This document shows, one piece after another, positions 11,578-23,209 of a stretch of 64,000 nucleotides of DNA. The notes beneath the pieces are model-generated. The model worked only from the letters and a program-made list of their open reading frames with translations, was not told the origin of the DNA and searched no databases. The translations under genes and the position numbers were made by a program. The first letter of the stretch is position 1; the number at the start of each line of letters is the position of its first letter. The stretch is from Zygaena filipendulae (lineage: Eukaryota > Arthropoda > Insecta > Lepidoptera > Zygaenidae), in NCBI GenBank assembly GCA_907165275.2, contig OU015653.1, forward strand, positions 5,734,001 to 5,798,000. The letters are read 5' to 3'.

Positions 11578-11788
11578 CTAGCTGTTCCCCGCGGTTTCCC
11601 CCGCGTTAATTTCGGAGATCCCGCGAGATTTCCGGGATATAAAAGTGCCCTATGTCCTTCTCTGCAGTACCCGTTGTGCAGTATGTGTTAAACTGATGTA
11701 TAAGCTATGTTATTGTAAAGTTTCATTAAAATCGAACTATCCATACATCCATACATAAAAACTTACGCGTTCATAATATTATAGTAAG
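11578..11788 (-). mobile_element. Helitron-like element, type A2
   Basis: CTAG lies at 11578-11581 with a GCGGGGGAAACCGCGG hairpin on the minus strand. The body differs from type A: it carries GTAAAGTTTCATTAAAATC, then CCATACATCCATACATAAAA and CGCGTTCATAATATTATAGT. The same body is at 32488-32671. Confidence 0.8.
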
Positions 11789-12083
11789 TAAAGATGATAT
11801 TCTTTAAAAACGACATCATTAATTGCGTTGTACAGTAAATATATTGTATTTGTTAATGTTAAATTTAGCGACAGCGAAGCATTATTGGCAGCGAAATCCT
11901 CTTACATTGATAGCGCACTGTTACTGAATTGTGCACTTAAAGGAAAGAAAACTAAATCGTGATGCTCCGAGAGTCTTCTAGTGCGCTACAGCATACTCGT
12001 ATTAAATAATAGAACATAAAATATTATATTGCTCGGAAAAATCTATCAATTGGTTTAAATGAATTTATTTCCCTTTGAGCCAA

Positions 12084-12563
12084 TCACCCCTACTAATACA
12101 ATAAATGCGAAAGAAACTCTGTCCGTCTGTCTATCTTTTACGTTTTCACGCCTTAATGGCTCAACCAATCGTGTTGAAATTTTGCATACATATTGTCAGG
12201 AGCACAGAGAAGGACATAGGTTACTTGACGACCCTATTGACGCAGAGGTCACACTGCCTACCCGCTAATCAAGGGGTTCCGGGTTTGATTCCCGGTGGGG
12301 GTGGACTTTGTGTGATGAATACAGGGTTCCATTTTCCAGTCTGGGTGTATTTATATCTATAGTGTAATATATATAAGTAATTCTATATAGTATATACCAC
12401 GTTTGCTTGGTTTCCACGACATAAGCTAATATAATAGCTTACTGTGGGATCAAGTAGATCTGTGTGTTGAGATCTCGATTATTATTATTATTATTACTTT
12501 TCGTTCCAGAAGTTCCGCGGGAACTCCAAAATTAACGCGGGTGAAACCGCGGGGAACAGCTAG
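12084..12563 (+). mobile_element. Helitron-like element, type A, interrupted by a SINE
   Basis: It starts TCACCCCTACTAATACAATA after an A and ends ACAGCTAG (12560-12563) before a T. The type A body runs to about 12228 ('ggacataggttactt') and resumes at about 12496 ('ttttcgttccagaagtt'). Removing the inserted SINE gives a body of normal length, about 210 bp. Confidence 0.85.
12223..12497 (+). mobile_element. tRNA-derived SINE nested in a Helitron
   Basis: The head has GCAGAGGTCACACTGCC (A-box-like) and GGTTCCGGGTTTGATTCCCGG split as GGTTCCGGGTTTGA then TTCCCGG (B box). The body has CCAGTCTGGGTGTATTTATA and GGGATCAAGTAGATCTGTGT. The tail is (ATT)n. TTACTT flanks both sides as a short target duplication. 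This order matches lepidopteran tRNA SINEs as I know them. The insertion is younger than the host Helitron. Confidence 0.85.
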
Positions 12564-13190
12564 TTATTAATATATGAACGAAACTGAATGAAATGCTTCG
12601 AAAAAGCAGATGTCAGTAGGTACTTTTTTGGGCAATGGAAGGACATCTATTTGGTACGGTGCTTAATTACGTGCTTATAAATATTAGTGATTATTAGTAG
12701 TACTAGTCGAGTGTAGTTAATAGCTCGAACTTAGAGCCTTACGGTTTGTTCAAGAAGTTTTGTTATAAAGTTTTATGTGTGTATGCAACACACACCCTTT
12801 TTATGTTGGTAAGAGTATAAAAGCTTACTTAAATAAAAGTATTGTATGTTATGTAGGTAATAAGTGTAAATTTATAGCTTCATGTGTACGGCAAAATGTT
12901 CAGCGAGTAGGTATCTTTAATCTTATATTTTCTCAATGCTCACGACGCGACCCATTCTTGAAGAAAATTTATGCGACATTAGTTGAACCGCTACTTCGTA
13001 AACGTACGTTTGAATTAAGTACCGCTTTACCTTAAATGCATCGTTTTATTGATCGAGTGTTTCATAAATAATGTTTGTAATTAGATATCGCACCTTTAGA
13101 ATGAAAGTGACTTGACTCCAAAATTGCAATTTGTGGTTAAAGAGCGGAAATGTCTTCACATACCTAACATATTGCATTGGTGAATAATGC
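12564..13190. other. Noncoding stretch
   Basis: A frame of 86 codons is open at 12775-13035 but shows no known domain, and the composition is the same AT-rich background. Nothing else recognised. Confidence 0.3.
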
Positions 13191-13497
13191 GATAGGGATG
13201 TTGACGACTATTGAAAATCAAAATTAAAATTATAATAGATAATAATAATTTTTGATTTTTCAAATTAATGGAAATTTACAGAGATAAAGCGCATTGAAGT
13301 TTAGGGTGAGGCCTCGTGACGTCATTAACAGATATAAACCTCCATACAAAATTACAAACTGCACCATATAAGTGCCGTCACGCGAAATTCAACTCAATGT
13401 ATCGCCGTTATTTTTTGATTACGTATCAAAAAAAAGGAAAATACGTGTCCAATATTTTTTATTAATCTACAAGACAAAATAAAAAAGATTACTCAAC
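13191..13497. repeat. Dispersed repeat family E, copy 2
   Basis: It opens with ATAGGGATGTTGACGACTAT, then GAAAATCAAAATTAAAAT, GATAAAGCGCATTGAAGTTT, AGGGTGAGGCCTCGTGACGT, CGTCACGCGAAATTC and GTGTCCAATATTTTTTATTA. It is collinear with 41891-42217. No open frame is conserved between the copies, so this is a noncoding transposable repeat. Confidence 0.75.
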
Positions 13498-13675
13498 TAG
13501 CTCATTATATGTATAGATTGTCCTTTAATACTCATAATTCCAGGCTCTTTCGGCACATGGTTTTTGACCTTTTTTTTAAGTCAATTTATATCAATATCAG
13601 CAGTTGCAAGAATTTTGGGTGAGGTCACTTCTATTCTAATATGTTTTTTGCTTCACTGTTCATATTATAATAAAT

Positions 13676-13830
13676 ACGAACTATCCCCCGCGATTTCACT
13701 CCGTGATTTCGAGGTTCCCTCGGGAACTCCAGGATGAAAATTCTTTCTTAGCTTGACGTCTAGGTATGTACTTCTCATAATCTGCCCAATTATCCAACTT
13801 CATAGGTCAAGGAGATTTCAAGATTTCGTG
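13676..13830 (-). mobile_element. Helitron-like fragment (degenerate)
   Basis: The 3' hairpin region reads CCCCCGCGATTTCACTCCGT and CTCGGGAACTCCAGGAT is present. The terminal CTAG is changed (GAACTATCC). The outer part is loosely similar to other copies. Confidence 0.55.
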
Positions 13831-14021
13831 TATACCTATTTATAGTTAGTGAATGAATCAGTGACACTTTAATATAGAAATATAGAAAGAAATGTGAAAG
13901 CTTGTTCTCGGAATAAATGATAAGTGCTTTCATAGGTAACAGTCTTAATTTTGTAGATTTCATTAGTTAAATATTAAGTATCTATATTGTATTAAACACA
14001 AATACCACAGCATACAACGAG

Positions 14022-14125
14022 ATTTATTTGAATTGAATTGAATTGAATTGAAAAAACTTTATTTGACACAACACAAAGATTTACAATCAATGCTCCGCAA
14101 GTATTGGCTTTTTTAAAAAATCAAG
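14022..14125 (-). mobile_element. Non-LTR retroelement 3' end, minus strand
   Basis: A (TTGAA)n run at 14027-14052 is followed by AAAAAACTTTATTTGACACA. Read on the minus strand this is an AATAAAGT polyadenylation-like signal followed by a (TTCAA)n tail, the usual form of a 5'-truncated non-LTR insertion with a simple-repeat tail. Confidence 0.6.
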
Positions 14126-16293
14126 CGTTGTAACAAATAAAATGTTATTCTAAATCAGGTAAGCGATAGAGAGAAGTTAGACTTTAGTTGAATACCGGTT
14201 GTCTGGTTCTTTTAAGAATGTAGCAATATCCACATCTCATTACACGTAACTTTGAAGAATTATGACTCGGCAAAGTCCTTTATTGGAAATACCTTCACGG
14301 GCCTGAAATATTGCCATGTCGTGAAGAGCTTAAATTTCTAATTAGAAATTCTTTAGTGAAAGTTTATTAAGTTTTTACTACGCGTAACGAACGCGTATTC
14401 TTAAAAATACCAACCTTTATGGTTAAGTGTTTTTTAAGTCTTATTATTGCATTCATCATCAACTTCATGTCGGTAATTTGTTAAATACTTGAAATATACA
14501 TTTATCTTACGATACAGGCTGTTATAAAAGTGGTCGCTATATTTGAAGATCATGTTGGGGGTTGGGGTAATTGCATGAAAAAATTGACCCTGAATTTAGT
14601 CCAAAAAGTTTACATCATAGTTTAATAACCATTCTGCAAATCATTTTTATCGGTCACATCCTTAACACAACCAACATTTCTATTATACTATCTGTGCTAT
14701 GGATAAGGTTTAACGAAGGATTTATTCGAGGAAGGTGTTCAGTCCTACCCGACTCTTGTGTCAAATATTTAAAAATTAAAAATCAAAATTTGACATGAAA
14801 AGTATGGGTCATGACGGATCATATCTTTAAGGTCAATCAACGTCTCTTTTCTTTGTATCGCCGTTGGAACGCCGACGTATCTAATCTGTAGGTCATTCAC
14901 TACGTCTGTTTAAGTACTTATTCTGAGGTTAGGTACTCAGAAGAATAATTGGAATAATTGTTCTGAGGTTTGGTACTACATTTTTATGTCAGGCTTTCTC
15001 TGCTATTTATCATTTTTGAAGTGAAAACTTTTTTAGCATCGTTGTCAATGATATTTGAGATCGTTCAGATTTGAAACTCGATGAAACGAAGAAGCGAAAG
15101 CAAAAAGAGAAAACCACAATATATTATATTAATATATACCTACCTGTGTTTGAATTATTATTGATTGACAGATTGTAATTTTTTATTCCTTTATGTACAG
15201 AGTACATACTACATACCTACCTATGCGAGAACACAAGGTGTATAAATGTATATATACCAATATATACCTATATATATATATACCTAGTACCTACCTTGTT
15301 ACACTTGTTTGTCGCTCGCTGTTTGCTCTAGGGTTCGCTGGTCGCTGTTTGGATCGCTCGTTCATTTTTATTATGACTTATGGATAAGGTGGGCTCGTCG
15401 TGTTTGCGTTTCCATTTTATTTTTAGAAGACATAATATCTACTGTTCTATCAAAAAAAACTTATACATAGGCATATATTTAACAGTTGTATAAGTCCGTG
15501 TATTTGTTTGTCCGTTTGACATCATGTTAAAACAGGATGGGTTTCAATAAAACTTAACATTAGATATGTAGTTTAGGTAGCTTATGACTTTTTATCTTGG
15601 TACAACACAACAAAATAATCACGATACGATACATGATGCACGATACGATGAGCTTTAAACCGCATGCATAATTACGAATTAAAATAATATAACAATATTT
15701 TTGAACAAACATTTAAAACAGTTATTAAAAAGAGAACATGTCGGTTAGCATTAATATATTAGATACCTACATATATCTTATAGTAACAAATCAACCTCTA
15801 CAACATTTAATCTCTTCTCTCTTAAATCTGGTGTAGGTAAGTATAGACGTATTTACAACTAAGAAATCATAAGAATATAATAATATGTTTAATAGTAGTA
15901 GGTATAATGTGGTTATAAACAGGATTCAAATGCGATACCTATGTCGTTACAAGTCGCAAGCAAACAATTACATTGCCCTCGACTCGCGTAGCTTGGCACG
16001 AGACCAAGTATATAGCAACGTTCCCATCTCGAATCGCTCTCGTTCAACACCAACACTATTCCCAACTCTTATTCGTATGGTAAATTTGAGTTTATGAACC
16101 GTCTCGGCGACTAGAATCTAACTTTATTCCGTAAGTGTATCGTTTAAGGTTTCTTACCAAAATTACACAACGGCGACGTAGTACAATATACTCGTATTAC
16201 ACGTTTTTATAGACATTATTTTATTTTACTATACGTGTAAAATTGAATTGTTTGTTTATAATATCGATTTAACTGCCTTTGTATTAAGTTTAA
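14126..16293. other. Noncoding stretch
   Basis: Unique AT-rich DNA. No repeat family or gene is recognised. A run of TATATA at 15245-15285 and CGATACGATACATGATGCAC near 15622-15650 are local simple sequence. Confidence 0.3.
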
Positions 16294-17172
16294 TAGAAGA
16301 CAGTTAGCAATTATATATATGTCGCAGGGCACAGTACTGAGGCCATAGTTAACGGGATGCCAAGCAATATTATGATTTTAAACTATTTAGTTTCTTTATC
16401 TTTTTATCATGTGGCAACTTTAATAATATTGCTTGAGTGTGTTTGGTTATGATGCGATGACGACAGATGGATGACATTTCAGTTTACAATCTGACACTGG
16501 CAGAATTATTGCACTTGTCAAAATGGAAGCGAGTCAAAAGTAATGAGTCGAGGGAGGAGACGGACGTTGCCAGAGACGCCAGTTGCGTTCGAGAGGCGAG
16601 AACGAGCGGTCGGTCGTATCGCGTCATAACCAACCTCACTGCATTCCATGTGGATTGTTTTACAGTGTTTATTATTGTTCATCCTAAAGTATTAGTTTTA
16701 ATCCTAGAATAGTGTGAACATCCACTGTTAATTTGTATCTAACGATAAGATATGATTAAAGATCAGTGTACTGGACGTTAACCTCGTGTTATTTCTTGAT
16801 CACCATCATGTCGGATCATCCTGCTGGCGAATGTGAAAAATGATGATTTGCTGTTCACATTGTTAGAACCCCTGACCCTCGTCGACATCAGAAGTGGGAT
16901 GTGCCCCACGGAAATCCAACCCACAACACATTTTGACAAGTGCAATAATTCTGCCAGTGTCAGATTGTAAACTGAAATGTCATCCATCTGTCGTCATCGC
17001 ATCATAACCAAACACACTCAAGCAATATTATTAAAGTTGCCACATGATAAAAAGATAAAGAAACTAAATAGTTTAAAATCATAATATTGCTTGGCATCCC
17101 GTTAACTATGGCCTCAGTACTGTGCCCTGCGACATATAAAATAATAAGTACATAATTGCTAACTGTCTTCTA
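16294..17172. mobile_element. 879-bp foldback structure with ~235-bp inverted arms
   Basis: The arms at 16294-16525 and 16929-17172 are almost identical reverse complements. The right arm has a ~13-bp extra block near its tip (17143-17155). The tips read TAGAAGACAGTTAGCAATTA. Because of the symmetry both strands encode the same start, MDDISVYNLTLAELLHLSK, at the inner edge. The 403-bp centre is unique. It contains CATCAGAAGTGGGATGTG, reminiscent of the leader just inside retrovirus-like LTRs, but no clear LTR pair. It may be a foldback transposon or an inverted duplication. Arm identity implies recent origin or gene conversion. Confidence 0.8.
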
Positions 17173-17176
17173 TGTA

Positions 17177-17488
17177 CTAGCTGTTTCCCGCGGTTTCACC
17201 CGCGTGAAAAGTTTTTATGTAACAACTTTTTTCACGACATCCTTTTTGAATGAAACAAAGCCTATATGTAGCTCCAGGCCAAGCTTAATATACCTGTAAA
17301 AACCGAATGACACTCCGTTTAGTAGATTCGGAGATTATCGCGAACAGACTGACAGACAGACAGAAAAGATTTTTAAGAACCTTTTTTTATTGTGGTTGGT
17401 TACTCTTCTTTTATCGCTCCCTGTCAGTTTTTGTTAAAAATATTCAATGTACAGAATCGCGGATTTTACTCTTTTATTAGGTATAGTA
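17177..17488 (-). mobile_element. Helitron-like element, type B (near full length)
   Basis: CTAG at 17177-17180 abuts the foldback tip (only 4 bp away). The minus-strand order is a 3' hairpin GCGGGTGAAACCGCGG, the GTAGCTCCAGGCCAAGCTT block, a CAGACAGACAGA run, then GGTTGGTTACTCTTCTTTTA and CGCGGATTTTACTCTTTTAT at the 5' edge. It closely matches 44823-45123. Confidence 0.85.
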
Positions 17489-17580
17489 AGTAACTAAGTA
17501 TACATATAGTATAGAAGATATGAGAGTTATTTAAAAAAAAATTTATTGATGTTTTATTAGCATGCAAATGCAATGCTAAA

Positions 17581-17781
17581 TCACTACTATAAAACAAAGT
17601 TACTTCCCGTTATCTGTCTTACCCTATGTATGCTTAGATCTTTAAAACTACGCAGCGGATTTTTATGCAGTTTTTTGAATAGACAGAATTATTCAAGGGG
17701 AAGGTTTATACGTATAGTTTATCCTGGAATTCCCGCGGGAACTCCAAAATTACCGCGGGTGAGATCGCGGGGGACAGCTAG
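17581..17781 (+). mobile_element. Helitron-like element, type C (complete)
   Basis: It begins TCACTACTATAAAACAAAGT after an A and ends GGGACAGCTAG before a T. The body carries CTTAGATCTTTAAAACTACG, GTATAGTTTATCCTGGAATT and CCCGCGGGAACTCC, with the hairpin CGCGGGTGAGATCGCGGG. This is the best type C copy and defines both termini at 201 bp. Confidence 0.9.
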
Positions 17782-18065
17782 TTGTTTTTTAAAACTTATT
17801 TTTGGCTCTGTTCGGGACGGTTGAAATTCTATTTAAATATAATATATCGGTACTAAGTTATTAAGGTTCAGAAATAAGACATAGTGTACGAGCACTTTAC
17901 ATGCCGGAAAAAATAAGTTCCGCCATAGAAGCAATCCAGTTACCTATATAACGCGGTTAAGGCAGACTTTTTCAGAGTTTAACTTTTAGTGCCTACAAAT
18001 CAATAATATTATGGAGAACATCGGTGGTTAAACCAGACCACACTCGATGGAGATGTCAGAAATAT

Positions 18066-18189
18066 CTATACATATAAATATTAATTTTGTCAGTCGTGTC
18101 AGGGGACAAGGGCATAGGGTACTTTTCATCGAGGAATTCCCACGGGAACTCCGAAATTACCGCGGGTGAAACCGCGAGGGACAGGTAGT
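18066..18189 (+). mobile_element. Helitron-like element, type A (5' shortened)
   Basis: It carries GTCAGGGGACAAGGGCATAG, GGTACTTTTCATCGAGGAAT, CCGAAATTACCGCGGGTGAA and ACCGCGAGGGACAG, but the terminus is GTAG in place of CTAG. The proximal half of the body is missing. Confidence 0.75.
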
Positions 18190-19108
18190 CTTTAATATAA
18201 TTTTTAGCATTCATGTTTGCTTAGATGCAGTGTTATCTCCACTCGAAATTTGAATATGGCTGAAAAAACGTAGGTAGTTGTGAATTGTACTGCATAAACT
18301 AATTTATAACGTTTTTGTAATAGAGTTAGGTAAAAAGAGCCATGTTGTGTCAAAGAGATCGCTAAGAAACGAGGGAAATAATTTAGTTCTTTGACTCCGC
18401 AATATCGAGCAGACTGTGGACTCTGCCTGCGGCGACGATGATATTAATCGACGCAAAGCTGATTATGCATTTGTTTTTAAGACAGGGAGGGAGTTTCAAT
18501 TTCATTTTCTCAGTACTTAATTTGGTTTTATGTCTGCAATTGATTCAATCTGTTTTACGACGGCCCAGATCATTTTATCACTGGCCGTAATAATTTACTT
18601 TGAACGTAACGATCTTGTCAGTATGCGGGTCTTAGTAGCCGGAATCTGTGCTGTGTTGTCTTCTTTATCCTATAGGTGCGTGCATCTTATAATTATAGTG
18701 AAATGGTAGGTGGTTTTTGGTACTGAGATGCATTAATATTATGTATGTTCAGGAACGGTTGCATACATACTTAATTAGGATTTCAGAAAAAAAACGAATA
18801 CCTAAACTCCAATACTTTCAATTCTAGCGGTATACCAAATGCAGTGGGACCACATAACAACCAGCTTAGGCTTGGACAGAATAGTGTGGCGAGCGTTATA
18901 TCTATTGCTGTGCGATTTGCAAGAGCCGCTCTATCGCTCGAGAACACGCCGAACGTTTTCAACCGCTCTATACACACATGTTTCGTTAAATCTCTACTTA
19001 TCTACACCACAGATAATATAATACTATACTACCTACACGTGAAATTAAATTATGGCTATGCAGATGACGTATGCAGTTTTTATTTATTGGTTTATATAAA
19101 TTATATTA
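18190..19108. other. Noncoding stretch
   Basis: No gene recognised. The segment 18880-18960 is GC-richer and contains CGAGCGTTATATCTATTGCT and GAGCCGCTCTATCGCTCGAG words that look repeat-like. The small frames through it have no family match. Confidence 0.3.
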
Positions 19109-19280
19109 TAGCAGCTGTTCTCCGTGGTTTCACCCGCGTCAATTTCCTAGATCCCGCTGGAATTCAGTGATAAAATAAAAATAAAAATTTCATGATGATC
19201 GGTTGAGTAGGTAGTTAAGGCGTGAAAGCTTAATAAACAAACAAATAAAAAAAATCACATTCGCATTTACAGTAATAATT
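19109..19280 (-). mobile_element. Helitron-like element, type A
   Basis: Minus-strand type A blocks are clear: CATGATGATCGGTTGAGTAG, TAAGGCGTGAAAGCTTAATA, then ACAAACAAATA, and a degraded 3' hairpin (GACGCGGGTGAAACCACGG on the minus strand). CTAG has become CTGC. It is head-to-head with the next copy. Confidence 0.75.
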
Positions 19281-19299
19281 GTTGATATTATATCCATAC

Positions 19300-19488
19300 C
19301 TAGTGTAATTATAAATGTGATCGTAACTTTGTCTGTCAGTCTGTCTGCGACCTTTTCATGCCTTAACTACTTGCTATCATGAAATTTTGCATACACAATG
19401 TCAGCGGTACAGAAAAGTATATTATTCATCTCGGGATTCTTGTGGGAACTCCAAAATTAACGCCGGTGCAACTGCCCGAAACAGCTGG
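19300..19488 (+). mobile_element. Helitron-like element, type A
   Basis: It starts near GTGTAATTATAAATGTGATC and contains ATGAAATTTTGCATACACAA, GTCAGCGGTACAGAAAAG and CTCCAAAATTAACGC. The 3' end ACAGCTGGA is a mutated ACAGCTAG. The hairpin GCCGGTGCAACTGC is partly broken. Confidence 0.75.
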
Positions 19489-19818
19489 ATAGTTTGCTTA
19501 GTATTAAAAAACTGAATTGCCTAGATAAAATAGCGTGCGTTGACTTCCATGACTTGAACAATTCTCTTGTTGCTGATAATAACTTTATGAGCATTACTTT
19601 GTAACTACATATTTTACTCTCAATGTGTTCAAAGAAGTAGTATTTTTTGTATGTCTTTAAAATCTTTGTAGTAAACATTTTAATTTCGTTTGCCTTTATA
19701 TTTAAATAAGTAGATTAATCGATTTACTTCTAAATCGATTTAATTATTAACTATGAAATTACATAGACCTATTTCAGAGAGCAAGTTTTTAGACAAAAGG
19801 GATATGTATCGTCCTAGA

Positions 19819-20123
19819 GATATTGATATTGATATCGATATCGATATTGATATTGATATCGATATTGATATTGATATTGATATTGATATTGATATTGATA
19901 TTGATATTGATATTGATATTGATATTGATATTGATATTGATATTGATATTGATATTGATATTGATATTGATATTGATATTGATATTGATATTGATATTGA
20001 TATTGACATTGACATTGATATTGATACTGATACTGATATTGATATTGATATTGATATTGATATTGATATTGATATTGATATTGATATTGATATTGATATT
20101 GATATTGATATTGATATTGATAT
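19819..20123. repeat. (GATATT)n hexanucleotide array, ~51 units
   Basis: It is almost uninterrupted. Variants cluster at the left edge (several GATATC, 19830-19865) and in the middle (GACATT GACATT, GATACT GATACT, about 20005-20036). It is stop-free in several frames on both strands, giving false Asp-Ile, Ile-Ser, Ile-Asn and Leu-Ile repeat 'proteins'. No gene is implied. Confidence 0.97.
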
Positions 20124-22044
20124 ATTCATTCGTAATATTCATTACATGTCATATTATAAAGTATATTAATATTAAATGATTGCACATTATTAATAAATTA
20201 CATTTCAATTGGATCATTATATGAATTGAATAATAAAATTAAAATAAATGTCAAAAAGGTGAAGGTGAAGATGAACATAACAAAAACATGCTACATACTA
20301 TCAAGTAAATAGTAGGTTCAAAAAATACTAGGTCAAACTTAATTCTATAAATTCTTCGTAGCTGTAAAACGACTGTTGAATGAGCCACTTTTTTAATTTT
20401 GCTTTATAGCCACACAAACTGCTAGCATAAATGTACCACAATGTAGAGACCATACAATTGCGACATAAATGTCAATTGTCGAATTGTGATCCATATGACG
20501 GCATTTATTGCATAGCACGTCGGTAATTTACATACGTTTGAATATTAAGTAGTAACAGTGTCACGGTTTGGAGGTACTTTAATTGAATAGTTCGATTCAT
20601 TAGGTTCGAATTCAACAAAATCAAAAGAGAAAATCTATATTTGAGCCAACTATCCCTTTTAGAAAATACTTTAGTAAATATTGCGACACCGAGTTTATTT
20701 TCCCTTTATCAGTATACTTGTTATGTTTAGCAGAGAATCTACTTTTACTAACATGTAGATAATAATATTATGCAAAAAAAATCAAACAGTACCTACCTAT
20801 CGGTATAAGGTAGTCATGTAAGGTACAAACCACTTTGTCTATAAATGTATTTCGAATCTCTGATTTATGATAGCTCTGATTATGTCTTGTACGAATGGAG
20901 GATATAGAGTATGAGGTAAAATTGAAACTGGGTGTTATTACTTAGTATGCATTGGGCGGTACGATGCGACGTGTAGCGATCGCCCCACGCCCGGATCGGC
21001 GCTCCGGTCACGTTTTTCCAATTGTTTTCTGACGACGTGCATCATTCCTTTAAATCAAATTTCATGATTTATTGTCACATTCCGCTACTGCGAGTTGCGG
21101 CGTAAATCATAAAGTGTGCGTAATTTTTTTTTGTAAAGTCAAATGACAGATTGCCGCCGTTTTCTCCTTATATTATTATTAACAGACTCGATTTCGTAAT
21201 GCAGACAATTCACAAATTGCGTGTTTAGTATTCATAGGTTGGCTGTGAAATGGTCTTATCTTATGTACGAATTTTTGTTTCATTAAGAATTCAGATGCGA
21301 GAGATTCTGAAGAATTATTCCACGGTGTCGCTAGAAGTGAGTGCCGTGTGAGGTGTCAAAAGGGCTCGGTAGCGTATGGGCAAACTGCTTTTTTGGATAA
21401 AATCATGATTTTTTTAATTGTATCTTTTATCTAGTTTGTTGTACTGAAATAAATGTATTTTATTTTTTTTCTATATTGGTACACGTATACAGCTCGACCC
21501 TTGTACGACACTTTTGAGAGTAAAATTTAAGCAAGCAATGTACGTAACAGTAGGTATGCGTGCACATGCAGCTACCTACACAATAGTTTGTACGACGAGG
21601 GCAATATGCGTAACTTCCAATCGCTTGCAGGTCAAGTGAGTTGAAAAAATGCACACCACGTCGGAGAAATATAATAACACCTTACATATGTATGTAGTCA
21701 TAAGTGCAAATATGCTTTTTAAACCAGAAAAAAGTGATTAAGGACAATCAATGGGTGTCTTCATAGACACCCATATAATATGCAACAGTTTGGCAATACG
21801 CGGCCGGGTTATAACACGCATCAGTCATGAGACAGCCGGGCAGTAGTGGCGCGGGCTCAATACACGTATTTTGCCAATTTGTCAAGAATCTTCTATAACT
21901 TTTAACTTTTAACAATAACATTTCGTATAGCTAATATATATTAGGTATGTATATACCTTACTGTTTGATTCTTATACTTTCTTACTTCTTAGTATTGTTT
22001 CCTTATCACTCATTCGTCAATTTATAGAATTAATCATTAATATT
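20124..22044. other. Noncoding stretch
   Basis: Unique AT-rich DNA. A GC-richer part at 20945-21020 contains CGATGCGACGTGTAGCGATC. A 24-bp hairpin lies at 21751-21774. No gene recognised. Confidence 0.3.
21751..21774. other. Short perfect hairpin
   Basis: ATGGGTGTCT is followed by TCAT and then by AGACACCCAT, a perfect 10-bp stem with a 4-base loop in isolated AT-rich DNA. No terminator or protein-binding role can be assigned. Confidence 0.6.
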
Positions 22045-22190
22045 TATTTAAGTATTTTATTTATTTAACAATTAATGCACACAAGGACAACAAAAAAAGG
22101 AAAAAAAGTATAAAAGTAATCATGTAGGTACAAGGGTCATGCTTATTCCATGTGGAATTTCTTCCAGCAGACCCGCAACAGGAAAAGAGA
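22045..22190 (-). mobile_element. Possible LINE 3' UTR remnant, minus strand
   Basis: TTTATTTATTTAACAATTAA followed by TGCACACAAGGACAACAAAA reads on the minus strand as a 3' UTR ending in AAATAAAT-type sequence. TTCCATGTGGAATTTCTTCC and CAGACCCGCAACAGGAA are words I associate with lepidopteran non-LTR ends. Weak call. Confidence 0.35.
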
Positions 22191-23088
22191 AAATCTACAA
22201 CATACAATATATATAAATTTTTTTTGAGATTAAAAAATACAACCGACTGATTATTCATAAAACAAACTTAATAACCGGTCAATATTACAAAAGTTTACTA
22301 TGTTGATGTTATCCATCAAAACCTACGTCAATGATATTATTCACCGAGCACCAGGGTACAGTTACAAACTATCAATCATTTTCGACCTAATAGTAGGCTT
22401 AAAAGTATAGGTTCTAAAATACACGTGTAAAATATCGTGCATGGAAAGCATATTATTATACTATTCGACAACATTGACTGTAAAAATAATTTCAGTTAAG
22501 TTTTTTGCAATTAAACTTCTTTTGGCTAGTATTTTACGAAGATTTACGTATTATGTTTAAAATTACTAACTACAGTGCATATGTTTTAGTAACAGTTGGT
22601 ATTTAATTATAACGTTTTATAAATGTAATAAATTAGTAACACAGAAAAGAAATAATTAATTTACGACATTTAGAAATAGCCCAGGTAATGTTATATTTTT
22701 TTATTAATTAATGTCGCAAAAGTTTCCCCCCAAACTAGAAAAAATTCTGTTTTGTGTGTGATGTTATAACGAGGTCTACAAAAACAAAATAAAATAAAAA
22801 ATCGACTGGTCAGTGTTCTCACTGTACATATAATAAAGTGATCTATCTCGTGTGGAAATCGAAATTACGATTTCGTGAGTAACTCGACCAACATTTCGTT
22901 TATTCATTTTATAAGGATTTGAATATTTATTTGTTACCTACGTAATAGCTGTTGTAGAGCGTTATAGTTAAAATTGTTTCGTCCCGTCTCGTTTAACTCT
23001 TTGAAAGATATCAATCGTATGAATGGGAAGCAAAATTTTAATAGTAACGACGTTTTGAATATATTTTTAATGAGGTTTAATTTAAATA
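22191..23088. other. Noncoding stretch
   Basis: AT-rich unique DNA. No repeat family or gene recognised. Confidence 0.3.
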
Positions 23089-23200
23089 CTAGCTGTTGCC
23101 CGTGGTTTCACCCTCGCTAATTTCAGAGATCACGTGGAAATTACGGGATTAAAGTACCCTATTTTCCCATTTTTGTACCACTGCAAACGTTCAGTACCTA
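23089..23200 (-). mobile_element. Helitron-like fragment, type A
   Basis: CTAG at 23089-23092, then TGTTGCCCGTGGTTTCACCC and TTACGGGATTAAAGTACCCT. The copy stops near 23200, where a second copy in the same orientation begins. Confidence 0.7.
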
Positions 23201-23209
23201 TTCAAAATT

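Noticed and set aside
12240..12300. Possible tRNA gene (A and B boxes)
   Set aside because: Box spacing and the following body plus (ATT)n tail show a SINE; no cloverleaf is evident.
16526..16928. Solo LTR in the core of the foldback
   Set aside because: CATCAGAAGTGGGATG and TGTTGTGGG resemble LTR/leader words, but no matched TG...CA boundaries or target duplication could be set.
19740..20179. Open frames of 117-138 codons on both strands
   Set aside because: They are translations of the GATATT hexamer, which has no stop in several frames.
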